A DNA stretch of 64,000 nt, from assembly GCA_001179505.1 (NCBI GenBank), contig CDMY01000361.1, forward strand, positions 1 to 64,000, given 5' to 3'. A program made the translations under genes and the position numbers. How positions within the stretch are numbered: position 1 is the first letter of the stretch; the number at the start of each line of letters is the position of its first letter. Under the pieces are notes generated by a model that was not told where the DNA came from, searched no databases, and worked only from the letters and a program-made list of their open reading frames with translations. The DNA comes from Vitrella brassicaformis. Lineage: Eukaryota; Sar; Vitrellaceae. Below are positions 34,136-45,124 of the stretch, one piece after another.

Positions 34136-35059
34136 TCACCTGCTGAACACCCTCACTTCAGCTTGTGTGAGGTGATCCAATGAGCGGTGCTGATGACACG
34201 AGATGCCAACGAATGCAGTCTGCGCGATCTGCAGCACATCGCCGTGCGCCACCAAGATCACCACTGAGCCAGGAAGGCAATCAGGATAAGAGTGCCCGTG
34301 GTGGACCACCTCCACCTTGCCGCCCGAACACTTCATCACCCTCTCCACAGTCACTGCATCACCATCAGCAGGGCTGCTGTCGTCGCGACTCGACTCGCCC
34401 TCGATGCACTTGATCAACCGCATCACTCTGCTAAGCACCTCTTCACATGACTCACAACCCCACTTGCGGTGAGAGGCGCTCTTGGCATCCGCCTCCCATA
34501 CCCGCTCATACATTTTGGTCGACTGGCCGTTCAAACGGCCGAAATTGCGCTCTCTCAGCCGTGAGTCGAGGATGAACCACATCTCCAGCTCGGTGCCCCG
34601 CTCTACTTCATCCTCCTTCAGAGCCCTCTCTAAGCCGCAGACGATGGCCTCCGCCGTCTCCGACGCCCGGCGGAAGGGCGAAGAGACGACCATGACTCGC
34701 CGTGGCTTGGGAGTCATCCCCATGACGGCCTCTGCCAGATCTTTGGCTGCCGCGTGAGCTTGGTGCTCGCCAAGGGGGGACAGGCCATGTTGAGCAGTGG
34801 CCACTGAAGGGTCACTTGAAATGATGCCAAGCACGTTAGCCTCGGACTCGCCGTGACGGACGGCGATGTAGAGTTCCTGCAAGGAAGCAGGTTCGACTCC
34901 GCCTTTTCGTGTGCTCCTCGGCTTCCTGCGGAATAGAAAGGCCCTATGTCGGTTGACTGCCCGCGGCAGAGGAATAGTGTGATGACTGCCCGCGGCAGGT
35001 AGGGCCATCCACCAGGGGGAGATGGCTCCGAATGACACCAAAGAGATGAGCATCTTCAT
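34136..35059 (-). CDS. Secreted/anchored histidine phosphatase (phosphoglycerate mutase-like)
   Basis: Single exon of about 307 aa. The start MKMLISLVSFGAISPWW is signal-like, followed by a basic stretch (FLFRRKPRSTRKGG). The phosphohistidine motif is IAVRHGESEANVLG with the catalytic His in RHG. LSPLGEHQAHAAAKDL, VVSSPFRRASETAEAI and SRLRERNFGRLNG are the usual family blocks, and VVILVAHGDVLQIAQTAF carries the second catalytic His. The family includes phosphoglycerate mutases, fructose-2,6-bisphosphatases and many phosphatases; the fold does not reveal the substrate. It is transcribed away from a second histidine phosphatase whose start lies 425 bp off. Confidence 0.85.
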   Translation of the reverse strand: MKMLISLVSFGAISPWWMALPAAGSHHTIPLPRAVNRHRAFLFRRKPRSTRKGGVEPASLQELYIAVRHGESEANVLGIISSDPSVATAQHGLSPLGEHQAHAAAKDLAEAVMGMTPKPRRVMVVSSPFRRASETAEAIVCGLERALKEDEVERGTELEMWFILDSRLRERNFGRLNGQSTKMYERVWEADAKSASHRKWGCESCEEVLSRVMRLIKCIEGESSRDDSSPADGDAVTVERVMKCSGGKVEVVHHGHSYPDCLPGSVVILVAHGDVLQIAQTAFVGISCHQHRSLDHLTQAEVRVFSR

Positions 35060-35484
35060 CAATGCGAGAGCGGTAGTGGTTGTCTGTCTTGTGTTCTGCT
35101 CAGTAGGTCAGATCAACACAGGTCAGGTCGACTCAGGCGGGGCCTCGAGTGCTTGAATGGATGAGCGAAAAGCAACCTGCCAATTGCAACCTGCCACACC
35201 ACACCAGCAGAGCGCCAAAAACGCATATGATCCACTCCATCCACTCCCTTCCCGAAAACGCCCAGGAGGCGCGATCCACGAGAGGCAAGGCAGAAGAAAA
35301 AAAATGTGCAATGGAATCGTGAATGCCGCTTCCCTGATGAAAGGATAGATTGTTGGTACGTCGGCTATGTTGTTTGAGCGTCACGATCGGACGGTGGCTG
35401 TGCCTTCCCGTCGGCGCGGCAGAGAACTTCCCCACTCATGGGCTGTGCACCACCACAACGACGCGTAAGCACAGATATGACGAG
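35060..35484. promoter_or_regulatory. Divergent spacer between two histidine phosphatases
   Basis: No domain or RNA is seen. By position it should hold the promoters of both genes. An in-frame but ATG-less extension runs upstream of 35485 to about 35350. Confidence 0.4.
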
Positions 35485-38400
35485 ATGGGTTCACAGCCTC
35501 GGACGTCTGTCCCTTTTGCGTTTCCCTCGTTGTCTGCCAGGGACATGAGGCATGCGCTGGGTCACCTGCGGCAGACACTCCAAAGCTTGATGGGCGCCTA
35601 CCTCCACCACAGCAATGCCAGGCGGATAATCATAGTCCTCGGCGTGTGCCTGGCCTTCTACCCCCTGTGGAAGGGCGTGCTGCGTCAGTATTTGGAGGCG
35701 CTGTTGGGCAAGCTGGTGACCAAGCTGATGCGCAGCTACAAGGTCAAGAACATGCCCAAGCGGGTCATCCTTGTGCGACACGCAGAGAGTGAGGGGAACG
35801 TCAATGCTGAAGTCTACACAGTCACACCCGACCATCTCATCAACCTCACCCCCAGAGGTATGTATGTTTGAATGCGCATCCGATGGTCACGAGGCAGGCA
35901 GGCAGGCAGGTGGGCCGAGTCAACCCATTTCATGTGTATCTTGATTGTCAGGTTGGGAGCAGGCCCGTGAGGCAGGTCGTGCCCTTCGCCGCATTGTGTG
36001 TCCGGTCCCTCTTCCCAGCTCGGCCACCAGCAGCAGGAGTCCAAGCCCCGCAACACGGACGCCTAAGTGAGGACGCACAACATCCTCAGAGCAGCCCTGC
36101 TCATGATCCATTGTGTATTGTTGTCTTTCATTCAGGCCTCCCATCGCGCCCCCACCGTCGCCCCCGCCCTCTCCCCCTCTCCCGTGGCCCTTGTCTTTGA
36201 TAATGCCTTCTGCCCCTCGCAAGGAGAGCGTCAAGATATACTGCAGCCCCTACGCACGGGCTCAGCAGACGATCAGCGGGATGATGGAGTCGTTTGTCGA
36301 CTACAACTACATCCCCACTCGCACCCACTCCCACCCCCCCGACTTCTGCCTCAACAACGCCTTCGCTGACGGCGACCGAGACAGAGACAGAGGGGACAGG
36401 GAAAGGGAGAGGGAGCGGACGGAGCCACATTCCACCGGCCCTTTGCCCGGCCACGGCGGCGCCCGCCGCAGCAGGACGCCCACCAAGAGGACATCCACTG
36501 CCAGGGAGAGGGCGAGGCATGACAGGGGGGAGCCCGCGAGCGATGATGAGGAATCGGGGGGGATGGAGTGCCAGACCGAGATGGAGGGCGCCACGGCCAC
36601 ACGGGTGCGGTCCAAGGCCCGCACCAAGGCGCTGCCCAGTCAGAAGGAGCGCACCGATGCCCTCATGTCCTCACCCATGATGCGACGACCGAGGGGTGGC
36701 ATGAACAGGCGGCGGTTGGCGTTCCCACGGCAGCACGTGTCTGGGGCTGCGGCCAGTGTCAACGACGAGGCCAGCATATCTGTGAGTGAGGAGCCCAGGC
36801 TCAGAGAGCAGGAGTTTGGATTCGGTACCTACGCAGAGAGGGCGACGGAGGGAGACAGACGAGGCAACGGATTAACAGAGTGTCTGTCTGTCTGTCCGTC
36901 TGTTTGTGTATGTGTGCAGGCAAGCCCTTGTCTCAGTTGCGTGAGGAGTCTGCGTACCGGAGCATATGTGGGCACTTCTACTACCGGTACACCAACACGA
37001 TGCCGCTGCTGGTGCATGTATGGATGAATATGAATGTTGTATTTGGCATGCGTACCTGTGTGCAGCTTCCCTGGTGGCGAGAGCGGCAGTGATGTGTTTG
37101 ACCGCGTGAGTGCGTTTGTGGAGAAGTTGCACAGGCACTTCCAGCACGAGTGCTGCGCTGAAAACATCGTCATCGTATCGCACGGGCTCACCATCAGGTA
37201 CGTCGAGAGGTCATCTGGTCACGAAACAGCACTGAGGCTTACGCAAGTGACGTACTTGTGTTATGCAGGCTGCTGTTGATGCGTCTCCTGCATTGGCGGG
37301 TCGACGAGTTCCATATGGTGGGGGGGTGGGNNNNNNNNNNNNNNNNNNNNNNNNNNNNNNNNNNNNNNNNNNNNNNNNNNNNNNNNNNNNNNNNNNNNNN
37401 NNNNNNNNNNNNNNNNNNNNNNNNNNNNNNNNNNNNNNNNNNNNNNNNNNNNNNNNNNNNNNNNNNNNNNNNNNNNNNNNNNNNNNNNNNNNNNNNNNNN
37501 NNNNNNNNNNNNNNNNNNNNNNNNNNNNNNNNNNNNNNNNNNNNNNNNNNNNNNNNNNNNNNNNNNNNNNNNNNNNNNNNNNNNNNNNNNNNNNNNNNNN
37601 NNNNNNNNNNNNNNNNNNNNNNNNNNNNNNCATATGGTGGGGGGGTGGGGGGGTCAGACGGGATGAACCCATAAGACTCCCATATGACTGGATCGTTGTC
37701 TCCGTAGATGGACAATTTGCACAACGGCGAGATCATACTGCTCGAGAGGACACAACCCAATGGCGACCTCAAGTACTCATCCAGCCAACACATTCATACC
37801 CACCACATGCATCCATATGGCTTACCAACTCTCCCTCCCCACCACCTCTGTCAGGCCCGCCCACCCCCTCCGATGGCGTACCTTCAAGCCCCCTGCCAGC
37901 CGTGTCATTCGGCCCCCCCTTCCGCCATCTGCAGGGCGGGACCAATCACGACGGGCGACGGCAAACGACCCACGATGTTCGCGGACTCTCTCTGCGCCGG
38001 ACATCCACTCCCAGGAGGTTCCCACTGACTCCACTCAGCTCAAGGACGAGAGGAAACAAAACAGCCGGGACATCGGAGCAGAGGAGAGGGCGGCCCCAGC
38101 CACCGCAGCCACCCCAGCTGCTGCGCCAGACCAACAAGCCAACGAGGAACCAACGGCACCACCGGCACCAGCAGCACAAGCAGGAGGCGTCATGGACGGG
38201 CAGCTGGAGAGCAGTCGGCAGGAGGAGCAAGAGCAGCCGTCGGCATCCCCTCTCGTTGATGAACATGAGCAGGAGCAGCCCTCCGACCACCATCATCCCC
38301 CCGAGCCGCCCAGCCACACGGACGAGCACGAGCAAGGGAGGGAGGCGGGGCGAGATGGGGCTCATGCTTCCATCGGCGGATCGTCGTCGTTCTCGTCCTC

Positions 38401-38566
38401 GCTCTCCCTGACGATCCTGACGGCGCCGACTGCGCCATGGAAGATGGCGACGATGCCCGCATCTGCGTCACAGCCGAGGAGCCCCTCACGTGCACAAACA
38501 GATGGCAGCGAAGGGCGGGAGGGTGAGGGTGAGGGGGATGCGGGAGAGGCTGGGGAGCCTGGCTGA
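35485..38566 (+). CDS. AT74-like histidine phosphatase with long disordered insert and tail
   Basis: Multi-exon. After MGSQPRTSV there is a transmembrane helix (RRIIIVLGVCLAFYPLW). The catalytic domain begins KRVILVRHAESEGNVNAE, then TPDHLINLTPRG joined to WEQAREAGRALR, IYCSPYARAQQTI, and, after an insert of about 150 residues rich in Arg, Glu, Ser and Pro (about 36310-36780), EEPRLREQEFG, YRSICGHFYYRY, GGESGSDVFDRVSAFVEKL and NIVIVSHGLTIRLLLMRLL. The block order and the TPDH...LT segment match the plant/fungal AT74 type of phosphoglycerate-mutase-like protein. The 300-N gap falls in the intron after EFHM; the next exon resumes MDNLHNGEIILLER in frame. The C-terminal exon is a long acidic/proline-rich tail ending at 38566. 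Substrate unknown. Confidence 0.85.
37331..37630. other. Assembly gap of 300 N inside an intron
   Basis: Exactly 300 N. The bases left of the gap (CATATGGTGGGGGGGTGGG) are repeated immediately to its right, and coding sense continues without loss across it. Confidence 0.95.
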
Positions 38567-39069
38567 CATTCGCTGTCACTGTTGTCTTGGATGTTGTGAG
38601 CTTCTGATATTATGGTGATACCCACATATAGGATGGAGGGATGGGGGGTGAGTTGCCTGGATGGGCGTATTTTTTTCGACAGATGTATTGCGGGCAACTC
38701 ACGGACAGATGTATTGCGATTTCTCTCAGTGATTTCCCCTCGCTGATTGATAGAGAAAAAGAGTTCAGAGCAGCCAACAAGCAGACCGTATCGTACCATG
38801 GCCTGCCACCACTCCAGCGACACGCACACGCGAAGAAAAGGAAAAAGAAGCATACGACGGCCGAGATCGAGCTAGAAACCACGACATCCATTCATCCATC
38901 CATCCATCCGTCACTTGCGCAGCAATATCACATCACAGCCAAACGCTGACTCACGTCAGCCACCCACGCAATCGGCGTGAGCCCGTCTTCAGTCACGGCA
39001 GACCAGAAAGGCTTGAACGGAGGGCCGGAAGGAGGACGGGGCTTGGAAGACATAGTGAGCGAGTCCCTG
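38567..39069. other. Convergent spacer, no gene seen
   Basis: Spacer between the AT74-like stop and the WDTC1 stop. It holds a CATC repeat at 38884-38910. No supported gene. Confidence 0.5.
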
Positions 39070-42000
39070 TCACTGTATGGTGCACTCGAGAGTCCTGATG
39101 CCGACGGTCTCGCCCTCACCGCCGCCCTCCGACCCCCGACGAGTAGCTGCCGCCACCAGATGCCTGGCATACCACAACGCCACATCCACAAAGGGGGCAT
39201 GCACATGAAAGGATGCAGGGACGGACAGGCATGGTGCATGCGCTCCTTACTGAAGGACGTGGGGTGACAGGTCGCGTAAATGAAGTGTCTGCATGGACTC
39301 ACGGTCCATCAGCTCCTGGTTGCCCCGCACCAGCTGCTCCAAACCGTCACCCGACTGGAGATACATACGCAATACACACATCCACACATGCACAGTGTGC
39401 ACACCTGTATGGGAGTCTTCTGCGTATGTTCCTGCCTCTATTAACTTACGATGTGAAAGGGTGCGGGACTGGTGGGTCGCCAGATCTGGACGTAGTGATC
39501 GATGCCTGCTGAGGCCAGCATGCAAGTGCGGGGGTGCACCTGCACACAATTGACCACATCACTGTGGCCCTTGAGCACAGTCAGCAACGATCCTGCATAC
39601 ATCCATCCAAAAACAAACAAATACAGCCCCAGATGACCAACCATCCCGCATTTCTTTGCATCATTTTGTAGATGCTCACCGTCTGCGGTGCTCCAGACCA
39701 GAATGGCACCATCGTCGCTGCCCGAGAGCAGCGCCTTGTCGCCCCAGAATGCGCACTCCTTGATGTCTGTCCTCGAGTTGCAGTGGCCCGAGAACCTGCC
39801 GACAGGCATACGCGTACAAATCCGGCAGCCAAGTCGATGCAACCAGGAGTCTCGGTCAGTATTTGATGAGATATCACCTGACGGCCCGGCCCCTCGGCCG
39901 CCAGTCGACGTCATCCAGAGTGCTGAGCCACGAGGGTCCTTCCGGATCTGTCGGCGACTCCTCATCTTCCTCTGTCTCGTCTTCATCCTCTCCCTCGTCA
40001 CCACTGGCTTCGTCGCCCCACCCTTGCCCATCACCATCACCGCCGCGCACACGGGACGACAGCTCGATGAAGCGCAGCGTCGTGCGGCAAATGCCGGGGC
40101 GCACGGGGCTCCTCTGGCCCTCCTCGCTGCTGCTCCCACGATCCTGTTGCTGACCATGCTCCTGCCCCTGCCCTTCTCTTTCTCCGCCCAGCGCCCCCTC
40201 CATCTCCACTTGCATCTCGATGCCGCTGCTGCCCTGATCCTGCTCATGTTCACGGTCCACAGATGGGGTGATGCCCTGCTGGCCGCCGTCGACGGGGACG
40301 ATGGCCAGCTGGTCGGCCCCCTGCTGATGGTCCGCATCGGCATCGGCTGATGTGTCAGTTTGTGATTCCTTCTTGCGTCGCCGGAAGATGCGGTGGCGCC
40401 ATCCACCGAAGGCCGGGATGGCATAGCGATAGCAGGACGAGAGGACCGGGTGCAGCCAAGTGGGGTCCGTGGCCTCCTGCTGCTGGTCGGCCTCTACACA
40501 CCTCTCGCACGGGTCACCTTCGTCCAGCGCTTTCAACTCCTCGTCGAGCGAACTAGCCCCCCTTGCACTCTCTACCCTGCTGTCAGCGCTGCTCGCCGCC
40601 TGCGTCTCGGCAGAGGAGGAGGCCACCCTCCCGTCGGTGCTCTCACGCCCCGCACCCTCCGTGTCGCACACCCGCTGCTTCTTGTTGACGCCGCCCTCCT
40701 CCTGGCTGCCGGCCGGCGACCGGGCCTCATCAGACGCACGCTTCGGCGCCCCATCCAGCGCCAGCTGGCGCAGCGCCGGGCTGACGGTGGCCTTGCTGAG
40801 GTCGTCTTGTGCTGCGGGAGGGGGAGAGGGGGAAGGGCCGGTCGCACTTGTGTCGTCCTGCATTGCCTGAGGACCTGATAGCGACGCTGCTGGTGTTGGA
40901 GATGGATGTGAGGGTAGCGGTAGGGGTTCGAGTGAGAGCTCCTCCTCTTGCTGTGAGTCGTCCTGGCCGGTGTCATCCTGCTCAGATGAAGATTGAGATG
41001 AGTCAGTGCTGGACGAAGCGTCGGGGTTGATCAGAAAACGGGTGGCGAACACACGACGACGCACCTACATGCATGTACAGTTGCACGCAGAGGGGAATGG
41101 TCTTTGCATGCTTCTGTACATGTATGTGCACGTCTCACCACTGCCCTGCTCTCCTGTTGCCCCTCTCGCCCCTCCTCTGTCTCGCCACCGTCCCCCTCTC
41201 CACCACTACGCCTCTCCTCCGCTGTGCCGCCCTCTCCTTCGTGTGATGGGGACGCACCATTCCCATCATCATGACCCATTGCTGCCTCTGGTGCTGGTGC
41301 TTGTGGTGGTGGTCCGGGGGAAGCACTCTCCTCCTCTCGTGACGGCTGTGAGGGCTCCTCAGGAATGGTGTCTGGCTGGTCGTCGGGGCGGCTGATGACG
41401 CGGGGCATGCGTATTCGCCGGTGTCGCTGCCGCAGTGCCACCTTCTGCCGCTCCCTCAGCTGGTGGTCTACGGCCGCTGCGAACGTTTGGAACTCCTGAA
41501 CGTGGGGAAATCTCTGTGCGGCCTCCCGAGCCAGCCTCAGAGACAACGCTGTCTGACCGGCGTTGCGGCACCCCTGCATCCGCCTGTCAATCCACATCAC
41601 ACCGATGCACAGATTGTGTGCCGGATTGTGTGCCTTCCCGCCATCTCTCACCTGTAGAGGCTCTTGTAGTTGGTCCTGTCCATCTCGTGTGCCTCAGCGC
41701 CGTCACACGCAGCAGACAGCCCGTCCCCACGGCCGCCACGGCGGATGAGGGCCAGCGCACGGTTGCATAGCAGAGGAACGAGGACCTCCACGCCAGCATT
41801 GCGAGACCGTGCGATGCGCAGGGCCGCCGTGTACCGCTCGATGGCGGCGCTGAAGTGCAGCTGGCTCACTGATGGATGCATAAGGTACCAACAGGACATC
41901 GTATCATTCAAATTGTTCAGGTGCTGGATGGCGCCGTCTCACCCAGTTCGTTGCCTTGCCTCTGCAGCGTCCGCACGAGCTCAAACTCGTCATCCGGCAT

Positions 42001-43804
42001 GTTTGCGGAGTCCCCTTTGCCGTTCGAAGCACAGCCCAACCTCTGAGGTCCGTCGGTTGAGTCGCCTGCCGTCTGCTGGCCAAAGGGGAAGACGTACAGC
42101 TGCTCGGCGCTGTAGCTAACAGCGACCTGCCGACGTAGTCACGATGGAATTATGAATCCAGATGGGCCGTGCCTGCTTTGCGTACCTGTTTGCCATCCGG
42201 CCGCCAGGTCACGTGTGTGGCGAAAATCAGGTGCCTGGAGGTCGGCCGGCCCCTCCCCGTCTGCTCGAATGGGGCACTCCACAGCTCCCTCGGGCACAGG
42301 ATGTCACATGGGGGTGCGCTCTCGTGCAGTGGGGTGCCCTGCAGACTGTGCAGCGTCATCTTGCGCCGATCGTAGATGCGCACCAGAGGATCAGACGCCC
42401 CCACTGCGATGTACTCCGGGCGTATGGGGTGCAATGCGATGCTCTTGACCTGAGCGCGATAGACGATAAAGACTCACAGATGGGCATCTACCGTCATGCC
42501 CCTCATCTCACCTCTCCACTGGTGGTCCGCTGCCATTTCATCTCGTCGAGTATTCGCGTCAGGCGACGAGCTCGTTCGCCCTCTGACAGTGAGTACCAGT
42601 GCTTTCGCAGCAGGCGCTTCCTGGTGCCATCTGTCGGTGGTGCGATTGATGACGGGTCTGTCAGCTGAATGGCCGATGGTGCGATCTGAGGCTCCACGGG
42701 GCCACGGGAGAGGTTGATGACCACCTGAGGAAGGGACGGAGCAGGCAGAGGGAAGGGGCACCGTGAGTATTTCTGAGCGCATCTCTTTCCGTCCGTTGGT
42801 GTACGTTGGGATCTCACGTTGGGATCTCTTGCGCGTCGCCCGACGTCCATTCGGGAGTCGTATTGACGCACTGTGCCTGCGGGAGCGGGAGGCAGGGAGA
42901 AATGTGTTATTCTTTTTCGATGCATGAATGTCGGCGTACCATCCTCACTCGCACTCCAGAAGAGGGATGGTACGCCGGGATGGGTGGCCACCTGCTTGAT
43001 GCGATTCGAGTGACACTCGTATATTGTGCTGACAAACACAGATGGACGGGCACTCAGGTGAGCGCACTTTGTGTTTGTGCATCCATCCATCCATCCATCT
43101 GTGTACCGTTTGTTCGGTGTCTGTATGCTGGTCAGCCTGACTTCGTGATCCATGGCGCCCGTCACGATGTACTCATCGTTGAGGAAGGCGACACCAAAGA
43201 TGTTGTACGCGTGGCCTGCGCACACAACCAAACAGTCACTCACTCACTCATTAAATTCACACAGGGGGACGTGTGGCATGTCACATGGCTCCACCTGTTT
43301 GAATGCGGTGTTTCACTTTGGTCATGTTGGCCGTGGTCCAAAGCAGCACCGTACAGTCGTCACTGCCTGGGATATCAGTCAGACCACAAGACAAATGAAG
43401 ACAGGAAGGCATATACACATCAACAACCTCGCCCCAACAGCCTACCAGATGCCAGCATGCTTCCTCTTTCGTTCCACGCGACACGATTGACACAACCAGA
43501 ATGACCTGCAAGCAGCAACCGAAACATACAGACACACAAATGAAACAACAGTGGCTGCATCATCTCATAAACAACTGGTTCCGTCACATCTGAGTCATTT
43601 TCGGTGCGCACCTGTGAGTCGTTCCGCACAGGCCATTCTTTTGATGAGGCTCTCGTGGCACTGCAGCTGCTGCCGCACTCTCCCATCATCCCCTTGATGA
43701 CGGCGCCGGTTCAGCAGGTCTACCAGAGGCTCGCTGTGACCCAGAAGAGGACAGCGGCGGGACGAACAGCAGCCGACTTGCTCGCCGTTCGTGCCTCCCG
43801 ACAT
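39070..43804 (-). CDS. WDTC1: WDTC1-like WD40/TPR protein (CUL4-DDB1 substrate receptor)
   Basis: Multi-exon gene with the WDTC1/ADIPOSE (DCAF9) order. The N-terminus, from MSGGTNGEQ at 43804, leads to HESLIKRMACAERL and the first WD40 repeats: GHSGCVNRVAWNERGSMLAS, SDDCTVLLW, GHAYNIFGVAFLNDEYIVTG. Two DDB1-binding WDxR-type boxes are seen, SEDG-TVRQYDSR across an intron (about 42870) and VGASDPLVRIYDRR (about 42390). A TPR segment follows (FSAAIERYTAALRIA, LCNRALALIRRG, YKSLYRRMQ; about 41870-41560). A Ser/Glu/Gln-rich insert of several hundred residues (about 41450-39900) separates it from the last WD40 repeats: FSGHCNSRTDIKECAFWG, LLSGSDDGAILVW, GHSDVVNCVQVHPRTCMLAS, IDHYVQIWRP. The family recruits targets to CUL4 ubiquitin ligases and affects lipid storage in animals. 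The insert is much longer than in the animal protein. The last exon ends at 39070. Confidence 0.9.
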
Positions 43805-45124
43805 CTCACAAACTTCTTCCTTCTCGTCACCAATAGGTTTAACGGAACTGAATGCCTTCCTTTTCTTCCTTTTTCTTCCCTTCCTTCTTCTTCTCTGTGG
43901 AAAACACTCAAAAATCCTTACAGCCAACAAACGAAAAAGGATCTCAGAGGGAGAAACCCAAAAGTCCCAAGTGACAGAAAACAAAAGGGGGTGCCTCGTC
44001 GTATGCTCCACGCAAACTCTCTGCCTCCACGCATATCATACACGCACACACACAAAGCCTCGCCTTCGCTATTGCATTGTTCCGCGAAGAAGGGGCACCC
44101 CTCCACCGGCCACAACACACAAACACACATATATACATACACTCGTACAGACAAGAGCAAGACAATGCCGGCAGAGACACTACATGCACGCACGAGGCAC
44201 AACATGTGCCATGATGTGCGTACACAAACACGTACGTATGTACAGACAGACAGACAGACAGACAGACACTGTCAGACAGGCAGATGAAGTAATCAATCAA
44301 TGATTTTCTTCAGTTTGCCGAGTGTCGTTGGTCGGAGGGCTATCCTCCCCTCCCCGAAAAAACAAAATCAAAGGAGATAACAATCCTGGGCAAACCCAAG
44401 GGAGGAGCTGTTCTCTCTTTCTATCTGTTCTCTCTTTTTGATTTGTGTCTCCTGCGTTGAACACCACTGCAAAGACACTGTACACTTCTTACGTAAGTGT
44501 CGGACATGGCATCGAGCGGGTCTTCCTCCTCATGACCCTCGTGAGAACGAAAGACGTGCTGGACTGTCTCACGTCGATACGTGGCACCCGCAGCACCCGT
44601 CGGCGAAAGGTACGTACGCAAGTCTGTCTGTCTGCACATTTGGTTATGACGGTGGCCCTCGCATCCGCCTCACATCCCTCTCAGCACTCTAGAGGTGACA
44701 CGGGTACGTATGACAGTCGCTGCAGAAACTGTGCATCTCTTGTGTGTGTGTACCTGATTTGATGTGTCAGCTTGTGCGATGTGTATATATCCCAACTGCG
44801 TCACGTTGACTCATTTTCTGGCTAGTCGTTGCTCGGCTCGGCCCTTCGGGCCTCGCCTTCGCAATTGCTTCAATTCAGCATCTTCCCCTTGTCCGCACCC
44901 TCTGCACTAGTCAGTCAGTGTATCGTGTGCATTGATTGTATGGCATGCATAACTGTTGGAACACTGTCAGAGACCAATAAGTGTTCATACGAGTCGTCAC
45001 TCTCAAATCGCATCGAACATGCATTGAATATACATTCAAAACGTGCCCTGGCCCACAGTACTGAGGGTAGGTAGCATTGATGGATACCCTCAATACACAC
45101 ACTATACCGACCAACCAACCAGCA
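43805..45124. other. Intergenic region with GACA repeats
   Basis: Upstream of the WDTC1 start and downstream of the RING gene. It has a GACA repeat at 44244-44284 and a GGCCCTTCGGGCC palindrome near 44839-44851. Open frames at 43791-44303(+) and 44445-44762(+) are low in complexity and show no domain. Confidence 0.5.
44244..44284. repeat. GACA tetranucleotide repeat
   Basis: About ten ACAG/GACA units with one CTGT interruption. No function evident. Confidence 0.85.

Noticed and set aside
37263-38411. 382-codon plus-strand frame spanning the N gap
   Set aside because: Made only by reading through the N run and an intron; the true exon frame after the gap is a different one ending at 38566.
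39688-40350. 220-codon plus-strand frame rich in Leu
   Set aside because: Antisense to the acidic insert and WD40 exon of WDTC1.
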